From an uncultured Flavobacteriia bacterium (GTDB lineage: Bacteria; Bacteroidota; Bacteroidia; Flavobacteriales; Flavobacteriaceae): DNA of 24,280 nt. How positions within the stretch are numbered: the first letter of the stretch is position 1; every line of letters begins with the position of its first letter. The stretch spans positions 1-24,280 of the forward strand of contig CAMLRV010000010.1 in assembly GCA_946482495.1 (NCBI GenBank). Reading direction: 5' to 3'. A program made the position numbers and the translations under genes. Positions 1 through 7,667 of the stretch are shown piece by piece. The notes below the pieces were generated by a model that saw only the letters and a program-made list of their open reading frames with translations, was not told the origin of the DNA and ran no database searches.

Positions 1-14
1 ATTAAAGATTTTTC

Positions 15-1523
15 TTACGATTGTAATAGCTCTTCAAGGTAGTTTCTTGAGTTAGAAAGACGTGGAATTTTGTGTTGTCCTCCCAGTTTATCATTTTTTT
101 TCAGCCAATTATAAAATAAATCTTGTTTAGCAACATGTAAAACAAGTTTGTTTAAGGTCATGTTGTTAAATCTTTTGGCTTCGTAGTCAGAATTTACTTG
201 TTGCAGGTTTTTATCTAATATTTCTGTAAAATGATCAATATTTTCTGGATGCTTTTTAAATTCAATAATCCATTCATGAGCACCTTTTTCTTTGCCTTCC
301 ATAAAGATTGGAGCAACCGTATAATCCAAAATTTCACAATTTAACATTTCGCAAGTTTTGGCTAAAGCTGCATCGGTGTTTTCAACCATTAATTCTTCCC
401 CAAAAACATTAATATGATGCTTGGTTCTTCCTGTAACTTTAATTCTGTAAGGATTTAAAGAAGTAAATCGAATCGTATCGCCAATTAAATAACGCCATAA
501 ACCTGAATTTGTAGTAATTACTAAAGCGTAATTTTTATGCAATTCGACTTCACTTAACGGAATTACTTTTTGATTCTCTTTTCCGAAAGTATCCATTGGG
601 ATAAATTCATAAAAAATACCATAATCTAACATTAATAGTAATTCGTTAGAATTATTTTGATCTTGTAGTGCAAAAAATCCTTCAGAAGCATTATAAATTT
701 CGTAGTATTTGAAATCTTCTTTTGGGAATAATTTTTTGTATTGTTCTCTATACGGATCGAAACTTACTCCACCATGAAAATATACTTCCAAGTTCGGCCA
801 AATTTCTAAAATGTTCGATTTTCCGTTTTCTTCTAAAGTTTTGTTTAGTAAAACCATCATCCAACTTGGAACTCCAGCAATACTAGTCACATTTTCTAAA
901 CTACTTTCTTTAATTATGGCTGGTAATTTGGTTTCCCAATCGCTCATTAATGACGTTTTGTTGCTTGGAGTAGAACTAAATTCTGCCCACATTGGCATGT
1001 TGTCAATTAAAATAGCTGATAAATCTCCGAAAATAGTATTGTTGTTTTCGTATAATTCTTTACTACCGCCTAATCGTAAACTTTTACCGGTAAATAATTG
1101 AGAATTTTCGTTATTATTCAAATATAAACACAATAAATCTTTACTGGCTTTGTAATGATTGTTGTCTAATGCTTCAGAACTTACAGGAATAAATTTACTT
1201 TTAGCATTTGTAGTTCCACTAGATTTTGCAAAATATTTAATATTCGAATTCCAAAAAATATTTTGTGCGCCTTGACGCGTTTGTTCTATATAAGGTTCTA
1301 ATTCTTCATAAGTAGAAACGGGTACTCTTTCGTTAAAAGTTTCATAGTTTTTAATGCTACTAAAGTCGAATTTTTTTCCTAAAACAGTATTTTCTGCCGA
1401 ACGTAATAAACCAAATAATATTTCTTCTTGAACTTCAATAGGATATTTTACAAACAATTCAATTTGATGAATACGTTTTTTTAAGATCCATGAGGCAATC
1501 GAATTTATTATCGGTAAAGGCAT
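15..1523 (-). CDS. GH3 auxin-responsive-promoter family protein (acyl-adenylating enzyme fold)
   Basis: A complete 502-residue protein. Three short motifs identify the ANL-like GH3 family: SSGTTN at residues 101-106 (nucleotide-binding loop), YEIYNASEG at 274-282 (AMP-binding) and WRYLIGD at 343-349 (adenylate-contacting). Plant GH3 enzymes adenylate carboxylic acids such as jasmonate or indole acetate and conjugate them to amino acids. Bacterial members keep the adenylation core, but their substrates are not established, so only acid-activating or amide-forming activity is inferred. No signal peptide or membrane segment is visible, so it is probably cytoplasmic. Length fits the family. The ATG at 1521-1523 lies 28 bases from a good Bacteroidetes promoter. 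The gene is divergent from the DUF2797 gene, so it begins its own transcript. Family call is firm; substrate unknown. Confidence 0.9.
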   Translation of the reverse strand: MPLPIINSIASWILKKRIHQIELFVKYPIEVQEEILFGLLRSAENTVLGKKFDFSSIKNYETFNERVPVSTYEELEPYIEQTRQGAQNIFWNSNIKYFAKSSGTTNAKSKFIPVSSEALDNNHYKASKDLLCLYLNNNENSQLFTGKSLRLGGSKELYENNNTIFGDLSAILIDNMPMWAEFSSTPSNKTSLMSDWETKLPAIIKESSLENVTSIAGVPSWMMVLLNKTLEENGKSNILEIWPNLEVYFHGGVSFDPYREQYKKLFPKEDFKYYEIYNASEGFFALQDQNNSNELLLMLDYGIFYEFIPMDTFGKENQKVIPLSEVELHKNYALVITTNSGLWRYLIGDTIRFTSLNPYRIKVTGRTKHHINVFGEELMVENTDAALAKTCEMLNCEILDYTVAPIFMEGKEKGAHEWIIEFKKHPENIDHFTEILDKNLQQVNSDYEAKRFNNMTLNKLVLHVAKQDLFYNWLKKNDKLGGQHKIPRLSNSRNYLEELLQS

Positions 1524-1551
1524 TTGAATGTTGGTATTTTTATAACTTTAC

Positions 1552-1581
1552 CAAAAATAATAATTTTTATATCAATTACAA
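1552..1581 (-). promoter_or_regulatory. Bacteroidetes-type promoter of the GH3 gene
   Basis: Read on the minus strand: TTG (1581-1579), a 19-base spacer, then TATTTTTG (1559-1552). This matches the TTG-N17-23-TAnnTTTG consensus described for Flavobacterium. It ends 28 bases upstream of the GH3 ATG, implying a leader of about 20 bases. No Shine-Dalgarno site follows. Confidence 0.65.
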
Positions 1582-1586
1582 TTTTT

Positions 1587-2381
1587 ATGACAACATTTGA
1601 AGGAACGTTAACGAAAATGGAAACCGAAATTGGTTCTCCAATTCAGTATTATTTAATTTTTGATTCCAATTTTATTAATGTTAATCAGTTAATTAATAAA
1701 GATATAGAAATTACTTTTAAAGGTTATCAGTGTTTAAATTGTAAGAAAGCCAAGAAAATTTGGCGACAAGGTTTTTGTTACGATTGTTTTTCAACTATTC
1801 CAGCTGCGGCCGATTGGATTATGAATCCGGAATTGAGTAAAGCGCATTTAGATATTGAAGACAGAGATTTAGAATATGAGAAAAAAGTGCAATTGCAACC
1901 CCATACGGTTTATTTGGCTTTGTCGAGTGAAGTAAAAGTGGGTGTCACTCGAAATACTCAGGTTCCAACGCGTTGGATTGATCAAGGTGCTATTCAAGCT
2001 TTACCTGTTTTGGAAACTCCAAATCGTTATTTGGCTGGTGTGGCCGAAGTGGCTTTAAAAAATCATTTTGCGGATAAAACCAACTGGCAAAAAATGCTAA
2101 AAAATGAAATTCCAGAAGTAAATTTATCTGAAGAAAAAGATAAATTGAAACAATGGTTACCAGAAGAAACAAAACCTTATTTTATTGAAAAAGATACGTT
2201 TTATAACCTAGATTTTCCAGTTAATAAATACCCAACAAAAGTTTCGAGTTTAAATTTAGAAAAAACACCAAATTTCTCCGGAAAAGTTGTCGGAATTAAA
2301 GGGCAATATTTAATTTTTGAAGATGGAACTGTTTTTAACGTAAGAACTTACGAAGGGTATGTGGTGAGTTTGACGTTTTAA
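1587..2381 (+). CDS. DUF2797 family protein with Cys4 motif
   Basis: I chose the ATG at 1587, giving 264 residues. The open frame extends upstream through a hydrophobic, AT-rich stretch that overlaps the divergent promoter and is unlikely to be coding. The protein has a CxxC-x11-CxxC motif (Cys49, 52, 64, 67), probably a zinc knuckle. This is followed by a highly conserved-looking central region: HLDIEDRDLEYE, then VYLALS (108-113), VKVGVT (116-121), RW (129-130) and a glutamate in AEVALK (154). That spacing resembles a GIY-YIG nuclease core, although this is my inference and not an established assignment. No signal peptide. Its 3' end converges on the DUF3078 gene with a shared terminator. 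Family recognised; biochemical function unknown. Confidence 0.85.
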   Translation: MTTFEGTLTKMETEIGSPIQYYLIFDSNFINVNQLINKDIEITFKGYQCLNCKKAKKIWRQGFCYDCFSTIPAAADWIMNPELSKAHLDIEDRDLEYEKKVQLQPHTVYLALSSEVKVGVTRNTQVPTRWIDQGAIQALPVLETPNRYLAGVAEVALKNHFADKTNWQKMLKNEIPEVNLSEEKDKLKQWLPEETKPYFIEKDTFYNLDFPVNKYPTKVSSLNLEKTPNFSGKVVGIKGQYLIFEDGTVFNVRTYEGYVVSLTF

Positions 2382-2388
2382 TATTTTA

Positions 2389-2432
2389 AAAAAAGCCACG
2401 AATTATAAAAACTTACAATTCGTGCCTTTTTT
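2389..2432. terminator. Bidirectional intrinsic terminator between DUF2797 and DUF3078 genes
   Basis: Arms AAAAAAGCCACGAATT (2389-2404) and AATTCGTGCCTTTTTT (2417-2432) pair with a single C-C mismatch around a 12-base loop. The A-run on one side and T-run on the other make it work in both directions. It sits 7 bases after one stop codon and 7 bases after the other, between two convergent genes. Confidence 0.85.
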
Positions 2433-2439
2433 ATTTTTT

Positions 2440-3384
2440 TTAAAAAGTATACTCTAAACCAACTCCGATTAATTGTTTCCATTGTACTCTTGGTCCTTCT
2501 GTAATCTGAATACCATCAACTTCTCTCTTATTTTTGATGTCATCATCATACAATAAATGTGTGGCAATATTCGCTTTCACATATTTGTTTACCACCATTT
2601 CTAGTCCCAATTGCCAGTTTACATCAATATTTCCGAAGTTTTTCAAATAGTCTGTATATAAAGTCGCTCTAGTGTCCAAATTAATATTTGACATAATTTT
2701 AGTTTTGTACTGACTAGTAACTAAGGCTCCTAATTCTGTTCTGTGACGTTTTCCTTCTTTTATAATAATAGTTCCGGTATCGTCATAAACGGCTTTATCT
2801 ACTCCAAATGCTCCGCTATTTGATAATTCTCTATCTAAAACCAAAGTTGTTTTTTGTGTTAATGGAGAAATGTATAAGTTAAAACCTAAATCTTTTCTTG
2901 AATATTCTGCTCCAATTCCAAGGAAAATGTAGGCTGGAGCGAAAGGTTTTGAAATGGCTTTGTCTACATTTGGATAGCTATAACCGTTTGCCAATTGGCT
3001 TAAAAAACTAAATTTTCCTCCATAATACCAATTAGAAACGGTGTCTCTTCTGTAACCTAAAGTGGAGTTCAAGTTAATTTGGTCGTCTGTTTTTCTAACA
3101 TCTTGACCTTCTTGTTTGTTAATACCATAACGAACAATTAATTCATTGTCCCATTTTTTATTGTCATTAAGGTAGTTTCTGATAAATTGGCCTTTGGCTA
3201 AACCAGAAATTGAATTGTTTCCTCCAGCAGACCAGTTGATGAAAGTAATTTGGGTAAAATCTAATCCTACTTTATTTATTTTTTTCCAATGTGAAATCGT
3301 GTCTGGTTTTTCAGTTCGAATAATTTGAGAAAAAGCTGCTGTTGAAAAAATAAGTACAGCTACAAATAAAATTTTTTTAATCAT
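2440..3384 (-). CDS. DUF3078 domain-containing exported protein, predicted outer-membrane beta-barrel
   Basis: 314 residues. The N-terminus is a typical signal peptide: MIKK, a hydrophobic run, and a likely cut after AAFS near residue 19. The mature part carries FINWSAGGNNS, a Trp/Gly-rich motif seen near the start of DUF3078 proteins. It then alternates polar and aromatic residues and ends in GLEYTF. A C-terminal phenylalanine is usual for outer-membrane barrels, so an outer-membrane location is likely. Its start codon lies inside the end of dxs (8-base overlap), so the two are transcribed together and probably translationally coupled. DUF3078 has no assigned function, and the pairing with dxs says nothing clear about its role. 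Family call good, topology inferred. Confidence 0.85.
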   Translation of the reverse strand: MIKKILFVAVLIFSTAAFSQIIRTEKPDTISHWKKINKVGLDFTQITFINWSAGGNNSISGLAKGQFIRNYLNDNKKWDNELIVRYGINKQEGQDVRKTDDQINLNSTLGYRRDTVSNWYYGGKFSFLSQLANGYSYPNVDKAISKPFAPAYIFLGIGAEYSRKDLGFNLYISPLTQKTTLVLDRELSNSGAFGVDKAVYDDTGTIIIKEGKRHRTELGALVTSQYKTKIMSNINLDTRATLYTDYLKNFGNIDVNWQLGLEMVVNKYVKANIATHLLYDDDIKNKREVDGIQITEGPRVQWKQLIGVGLEYTF

Positions 3385-5152
3385 GATTGATATTCGTAAG
3401 TAATTGTGTTAAACTGTCTATGTCTAATTGAGTCAATTCAAATAATTGCTGAACCGTTCCGTGTTCTACAAATTCGTCTTTAACTCCTCTATTTATAATC
3501 TTGTTTTTAAAATTATTTTGAGCAGCAAAAGTAGTAATTATACTTCCTAATCCGCCATTAATTGTTCCTTCTTCAACTGTTATAATGGTTTGATGCTGGG
3601 CAAAAATACTCGCTAATTTTTCAAAATCCAAAGGTTTAATCCAACCCACATGAAAATGTGAAAAATTTTCTGATTTTCCAGTTTTTGCAATCGCTTTCGA
3701 AACATTATTTCCTATCGTTCCTGTTGATAAAATGGCAAACTTGTTTCCTTCTTGTAAAGTCTCAATTTTACCGATTTCAATTGCTGAAACTGGTTGTTTC
3801 CAATCTACAATTTCACCTTTTCCTCTTGGATATCGAATCGCAATCGGATGTTTTAACCCTAACGAAGAAGTATATAAAATATTGCGTAAATCGATTTCGT
3901 TCAACGGTGCGTAAATCATCATATTCGGAATACAATTCATATAGGCAATGTCAAATAATCCGTGATGTGTGGCACCATCTTCACCTACAAATCCGGCACG
4001 ATCTAAACAAAAAATCACCGGTAAATTTTGTATCGCCACATCGTGAATCACTTGGTCATACGCGCGTTGCAAAAAAGTCGAATAAATATTGCAAAAAACA
4101 GTCAAACCTTGCGTAGCCATACCTGCTGCTAAAGTCACTGCATGTTGTTCGGCAATTCCTACATCAAAAGCTCTATCTGGGAAAGCTTCCATCATATATT
4201 TTAACGAACTTCCCGAAGGCATAGCTGGTGTAATTCCAACAATTTTTTTGTTTTTTGTTGCTAATTCTACTAAGGTGTGTCCGAAAACATCTTGAAATTT
4301 TGGAGCTAAATTCTCCACCTCAGGTTTTAAAATTTTTCCGGTTAGTTTGTCGAATTTTCCTGGTGCATGAAATTGCAATTGATTTTCTTCAGCAAAAGAC
4401 AAGCCTTTACCTTTTGTGGTAATGATATGTAAAAATTTCGGGCCTTTTATGTTACGTAAGCGTTGTAATTCGGAAACTAATTTTGGTAAATCGTGACCGT
4501 CAATCGGGCCAGAATAATCAAAATTCAACGACTTAATCATGTTGTTTTCCTTTGGATTTTTTCCATCTTTTACCGAAGTTAAATAATCTTTCAACGCACC
4601 AACACTTGGGTCGATTCCCATGGCATTGTCGTTTAAAATGACTAGTAAATTTGCATCGGTAACTCCAGCATGATTTAAACCTTCAAACGCCATTCCGCTC
4701 GCAATTGAAGCGTCGCCAATTACGGCAATATGTTGTTTGTCTAAATTGCCATTAATTTTTGAGGCAATTGCCATTCCTAAAGCGGCTGATATAGAAGTAG
4801 AAGAGTGGCCAACTCCAAAAGTATCATATACACTTTCAGAACGTTTTGGAAAACCAGAAATACCGTCCATTTCTCGGTATTTATGAAAAATTTCTCTTCT
4901 TTCGGTTAAAATTTTATGACCATATGCCTGATGTCCCACATCCCAAACCAACAAATCGTTCGGAGTGTCAAATACATAATGCAGTGCAACTGTCAATTCG
5001 ATTACGCCTAAACTTGCGCCTAAATGTCCTTCTTTCTGAGAAACGATATCGATGATAAAATCTCTAAGTTCATTGGCAACTTGTGGCAACTGACTTTCAG
5101 AAAGTTGTCGTAAATCGGCTGGTGTCGTAATATGTGAAAGTAAATTTTCCAT
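3377..5152 (-). CDS. dxs: 1-deoxy-D-xylulose-5-phosphate synthase
   Basis: Makes DXP from pyruvate and glyceraldehyde-3-phosphate, using thiamine diphosphate. 591 residues, about 30 shorter than the E. coli enzyme. The missing length is a loop after NDNAMGIDPSVGALK (174-188), where the chain goes quickly to the GPIDGHD motif (215-221), so this is an internal deletion and not a truncation. Visible landmarks are His43 in EGHLGAS, the thiamine-binding GD at 146-147 with the NDN at 174-176, and the transketolase motif DVGIAEQHAVT (330-340) with catalytic Glu335. The ATG at 5150-5152 follows a TATTTTTG element. The gene overlaps the downstream DUF3078 gene by 8 bases. Because this genome also encodes mevalonate-pathway enzymes, DXP here may mainly serve pyridoxal phosphate and thiamine synthesis (inference). 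Confidence 0.97.
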   Translation of the reverse strand: MENLLSHITTPADLRQLSESQLPQVANELRDFIIDIVSQKEGHLGASLGVIELTVALHYVFDTPNDLLVWDVGHQAYGHKILTERREIFHKYREMDGISGFPKRSESVYDTFGVGHSSTSISAALGMAIASKINGNLDKQHIAVIGDASIASGMAFEGLNHAGVTDANLLVILNDNAMGIDPSVGALKDYLTSVKDGKNPKENNMIKSLNFDYSGPIDGHDLPKLVSELQRLRNIKGPKFLHIITTKGKGLSFAEENQLQFHAPGKFDKLTGKILKPEVENLAPKFQDVFGHTLVELATKNKKIVGITPAMPSGSSLKYMMEAFPDRAFDVGIAEQHAVTLAAGMATQGLTVFCNIYSTFLQRAYDQVIHDVAIQNLPVIFCLDRAGFVGEDGATHHGLFDIAYMNCIPNMMIYAPLNEIDLRNILYTSSLGLKHPIAIRYPRGKGEIVDWKQPVSAIEIGKIETLQEGNKFAILSTGTIGNNVSKAIAKTGKSENFSHFHVGWIKPLDFEKLASIFAQHQTIITVEEGTINGGLGSIITTFAAQNNFKNKIINRGVKDEFVEHGTVQQLFELTQLDIDSLTQLLTNINHD

Positions 5153-5160
5153 TGTTGCTG

Positions 5161-5168
5161 CAAAAATA
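5161..5168 (-). promoter_or_regulatory. Putative -7 element of the dxs promoter
   Basis: TATTTTTG on the minus strand, matching TAnnTTTG, 8 bases before the dxs ATG. No clear -33 TTG is found at the usual distance. If used, the transcript would be almost leaderless. Confidence 0.4.
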
Positions 5169-5301
5169 CAAATTCAGAGTGAATAGTATTTAGTGATTAG
5201 TTAAAAGTTTCGTTCCAATAAGTATATCGCTAATTAAATTAAAAACATTATTGTATTTTTGTTTGAAAGCTGTAATTGCGTTAGCGATTAAAGTGAAAAT
5301 C

Positions 5302-5340
5302 TTTTTTAGTTGCCTGAGGCACTCGAAGGCAACTAAAAAA
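5302..5340. repeat. Perfect 14-bp inverted repeat with GC-rich stem between dxs and tadA (terminator-like or REP-like)
   Basis: Arms at 5302-5315 (TTTTTTAGTTGCCT) and 5327-5340 (AGGCAACTAAAAAA) are perfectly complementary, with an 11-base loop. A shorter competing hairpin, TGCC-TGA-GGCA, lies at 5311-5321. The genes on either side are divergent, so a terminator has no obvious gene to end here. The flanking 5344-5378 is unusually GC-rich for the window and contains GTAACG twice, at 5344-5349 and 5368-5373. The rest of the 238-base gap holds the dxs -7 element and nothing else I can name. It could be a small intergenic repeat family, a regulatory RNA end, or an orphan terminator. Confidence 0.75.
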
Positions 5341-5390
5341 ATTGTAACGTAAAGCGCGACCCTTGTGGTAACGCCCAAAAAAAATCAAAA

Positions 5391-5831
5391 TTGGAAAATA
5401 TTTTTACCGACGAATATTTTATGAAAAAAGCGCTTCAGGAAGCTGAAATGGCGTTTGAAAAAGACGAAATCCCAGTTGGAGCTATCGTTGTCATTGATAA
5501 TAAAGTGATTGCCCGATCACATAATTTAACGGAATTATTAAACGATGTGACTGCTCATGCTGAAATGCAGGCTATAACAAGTGCCGCTAATTTTTTAGGC
5601 GGGAAATATTTAAAAGGTTGTACGTTGTATGTAACGTTAGAGCCTTGTCAAATGTGTGCCGGAGCCTTGTATTGGAGTCAGATTTCTAAAATTGTTATTG
5701 GTGCTTCCGATGAAAAACGTGGTTATAAAACGTTGGGAACTCAAATTCACCCGAAAACAGAAGTAATTTCTGGAGTTTTAGAAAAAGAATGTGCCGAATT
5801 AATGACTAGTTTTTTTCAAAAAAAACGTTAA
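5391..5831 (+). CDS. tadA: tRNA-specific adenosine deaminase (nucleoside deaminase)
   Basis: 146 residues of the cytidine/deoxycytidylate deaminase fold. The zinc site is explicit: HAE (His56, catalytic Glu58) and PCQMC (Cys86, Cys89). Members of this type convert adenosine 34 of tRNA-Arg to inosine, and the length fits TadA. Some paralogues act on free guanine, so TadA is the most likely call but not a proven one. The start is probably TTG at 5391, since no in-frame ATG lies upstream and MENIFTDEYF resembles the family N-terminus. The next ATG, at 5421, would remove ten residues. No Shine-Dalgarno site is visible. It is divergent from dxs and followed after 73 bases by the SIMPL gene. Confidence 0.92.
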   Translation: MENIFTDEYFMKKALQEAEMAFEKDEIPVGAIVVIDNKVIARSHNLTELLNDVTAHAEMQAITSAANFLGGKYLKGCTLYVTLEPCQMCAGALYWSQISKIVIGASDEKRGYKTLGTQIHPKTEVISGVLEKECAELMTSFFQKKR

Positions 5832-5904
5832 AATTTGGCATGTGATTTGATGTGTGTTTAGTAAGAAAATATTCTAAAAATCAACCTTTTAAACTACATC
5901 AAAA

Positions 5905-6669
5905 ATGGAATTCACAGAAAAAATGAAATCGTCAGCAATTATAGGAATTGCTGTTATTGCAACTGCATTTGTATTAGGTTTAGCTTTTAAAAAAAGAAAC
6001 GAAAATTTAGATTCCATATCCGTAATTGGATTGGGAACCAAAGATTTTGTGTCTGATGAAATTTTGTGGAGTGGAAATTTCACCACAAAAAGTTTTGAAA
6101 TTAAAGAAGCATACAATAAAATGATAGCCGATCAGAAAATTGTTGAGCGATTTTTCCTAGGTAAAGGTTTTAAACGAAATGAATTCTATTTTGGAGCCGT
6201 CCAATTTGAGAAAAAATTCAGAGAAATTAGAATCCAAGGCGAAAATAGCTACAATACCAAATACGAACAAGTTTTTGATGGCTATGAAGCGTCACAAACG
6301 ATAACTTTTTCAGCTAAGAAAAATCCAGATTTAATGAAACGAATCGAAGCTGTTTCGAGTAAAACTTCTGAATTAATTAATTCTGGAATTGAATTATCAT
6401 CGAATTCTATTCAATATACGTATTCTGATTTACCAAGTTTAAAACACCAATTAATTGAAAAAGCATCAAAAGATGCTTACGAACGTGCAGAAAAAATTGT
6501 AAAAACGGCTGATGGCGATTTAGGGAAACTAAAAAATGCAAGCATGGGTGTTTTCCAAATTACAGGTCAAGGTTCTACGGAAGAAGATAGTTATGGTGGA
6601 AATAATGATACTTTTAGTAAAAATAAAACCGCTAGAATTACCGTTCGATTAGAATATGAATTAGAATAA
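5905..6669 (+). CDS. SIMPL domain-containing protein (DUF541), membrane-anchored
   Basis: 254 residues. A single hydrophobic segment near residues 9-24 acts as an uncleaved anchor or signal, followed by KKRNE. After that comes a SIMPL/DUF541-type domain: ISVIGLGTKDFVSDEILW near the start, a middle with LMKRIEAVSSKTSELINSG, and an alpha-helical KDAYERAEKI segment. The end is a beta-strand, TARITVRLEYELE. SIMPL proteins are periplasmic or membrane-associated, form ring-like assemblies in some bacteria, and have been linked to oxidative stress in others; the exact role is not settled. An alternative start at ATG 5923 would shorten the N-terminus by six residues. The gene is 29 bases from the downstream lipoprotein gene, so the two are probably one transcript. 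Confidence 0.85.
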   Translation: MEFTEKMKSSAIIGIAVIATAFVLGLAFKKRNENLDSISVIGLGTKDFVSDEILWSGNFTTKSFEIKEAYNKMIADQKIVERFFLGKGFKRNEFYFGAVQFEKKFREIRIQGENSYNTKYEQVFDGYEASQTITFSAKKNPDLMKRIEAVSSKTSELINSGIELSSNSIQYTYSDLPSLKHQLIEKASKDAYERAEKIVKTADGDLGKLKNASMGVFQITGQGSTEEDSYGGNNDTFSKNKTARITVRLEYELE

Positions 6670-6698
6670 TTTAGTATTCATTAATCATTTAAAACCAA

Positions 6699-7628
6699 AT
6701 GAAAAAAATAATTTTAAAAAGCATAATTCCTGTTTTAGGAATTGTGTTTTTTTATGCGTGTTCTCCGAAACGTATTTCTAATACAGCTACTAATTTTCAA
6801 TATGCTGATACAGTTGGTGTTTCTTATGTAGATTCTGCAGCAACTAAGGAAGAAGTAGTTGAAGAACAAAAATTACAAGGGAAAAATGCAGAAATTGACA
6901 TTTTGAAATTTCATAGAAAGCTAAATATGGATAGTTTGTTAAATTCTTACAATGCTGAAATTCCGAATTTAGAAGAACTTATTTATCCATTAGATTCAGT
7001 AATGGATGCTGATTCTTCTAGAGTTGTTGTCATTGGAAAATTTATTAATGAGAAAGATGTTTTTGCATTTGATGTTTATGGAGATTCAGATACTTGTTTT
7101 GTCGATTTTTATAAGTTTAACAATAAGTGGGAAAAATTAAAATCTGATAATTATGAATTCTGGATGCTTTATGATTTTCGTTTTGAAAACTTTAATGAAG
7201 ATGAAGATACTGAAATTCTGTTTCTTGGGCCTCCAAACATGAACGGGAACAAACAAAATACAATTTATAAATTTGATTATAATGAGAATAAGTTTGTGAA
7301 GTCTTGTGGTTTTTTTGCGACTGAATTGACTTATGATTCTAAAAGTAATTTATTGCATTATCAATATTTTGGAAGTTGGTATATGGATGAAATACAAGCC
7401 ATATATAAATGGAGTAACAATAGAATAATTCCCGTAAAAGAGGTTAGGAAAAGTTTGAAATCTCAAAAATTATCAAATGTTGGGAATTTTAATTCTAATA
7501 CATTAATAAGTTATTACGAAAACCCAACAAAGGATAAAGATACTTTAGTGTTGAAATTCAAGAAAACATATCGAGAGAAAAACAAAAAAATGTATGATTT
7601 GTGGGAGAATTTTTTCGAGAACAAATAA
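6699..7628 (+). CDS. Hypothetical lipoprotein
   Basis: 309 residues, family not recognised. The N-terminus is a lipoprotein signal: charged MKK, a hydrophobic core and FFYAC with the lipidation Cys at position 21. The mature part is acidic and rich in aromatic residues. NFNEDEDTEILFLG in the middle resembles a calcium-binding FG-GAP/VCBS-type loop, but one copy is not enough to call a propeller. There is no further membrane segment. It lies 29 bases after the SIMPL gene and ends at a strong terminator, so both probably work in the cell envelope. No enzyme motif is visible. Confidence 0.75.
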   Translation: MKKIILKSIIPVLGIVFFYACSPKRISNTATNFQYADTVGVSYVDSAATKEEVVEEQKLQGKNAEIDILKFHRKLNMDSLLNSYNAEIPNLEELIYPLDSVMDADSSRVVVIGKFINEKDVFAFDVYGDSDTCFVDFYKFNNKWEKLKSDNYEFWMLYDFRFENFNEDEDTEILFLGPPNMNGNKQNTIYKFDYNENKFVKSCGFFATELTYDSKSNLLHYQYFGSWYMDEIQAIYKWSNNRIIPVKEVRKSLKSQKLSNVGNFNSNTLISYYENPTKDKDTLVLKFKKTYREKNKKMYDLWENFFENK

Positions 7629-7630
7629 AA

Positions 7631-7661
7631 AAACCGTCTCGTTAGTAAAACGAGACGGTTT
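7631..7661. terminator. Bidirectional intrinsic terminator between the lipoprotein gene and rng
   Basis: AAACCGTCTCG (7631-7641) and CGAGACGGTTT (7651-7661) form a perfect 11-bp stem with a 9-base loop. T-rich tracts lie on both sides (TAGTTTTTTAT on plus, a T7 run on minus). The stem starts 2 bases past the plus-strand stop and ends 6 bases from the rng stop. Confidence 0.92.
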
Positions 7662-7667
7662 AGTTTT

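Noticed and set aside
1524..1586. Possible 21-residue N-terminal extension of the DUF2797 protein
   Set aside because: It starts with TTG, is a low-complexity Ile/Phe stretch, and overlaps the divergent GH3 promoter. The ATG at 1587 fits the family.
3658..4116. A 152-codon plus-strand frame opposite dxs
   Set aside because: It lies entirely antisense to a well-supported dxs gene; its composition is that of a shadow frame.
3377..5152. dxs as a truncated gene because it is about 30 residues short
   Set aside because: All catalytic motifs are present and the difference is one internal loop, so it is a normal short form.
5190..5378. A 62-codon open frame on the minus strand between dxs and tadA
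   Set aside because: It is made mostly of the inverted repeat and flanking low-complexity DNA, has no recognisable domain, and overlaps the dxs promoter.
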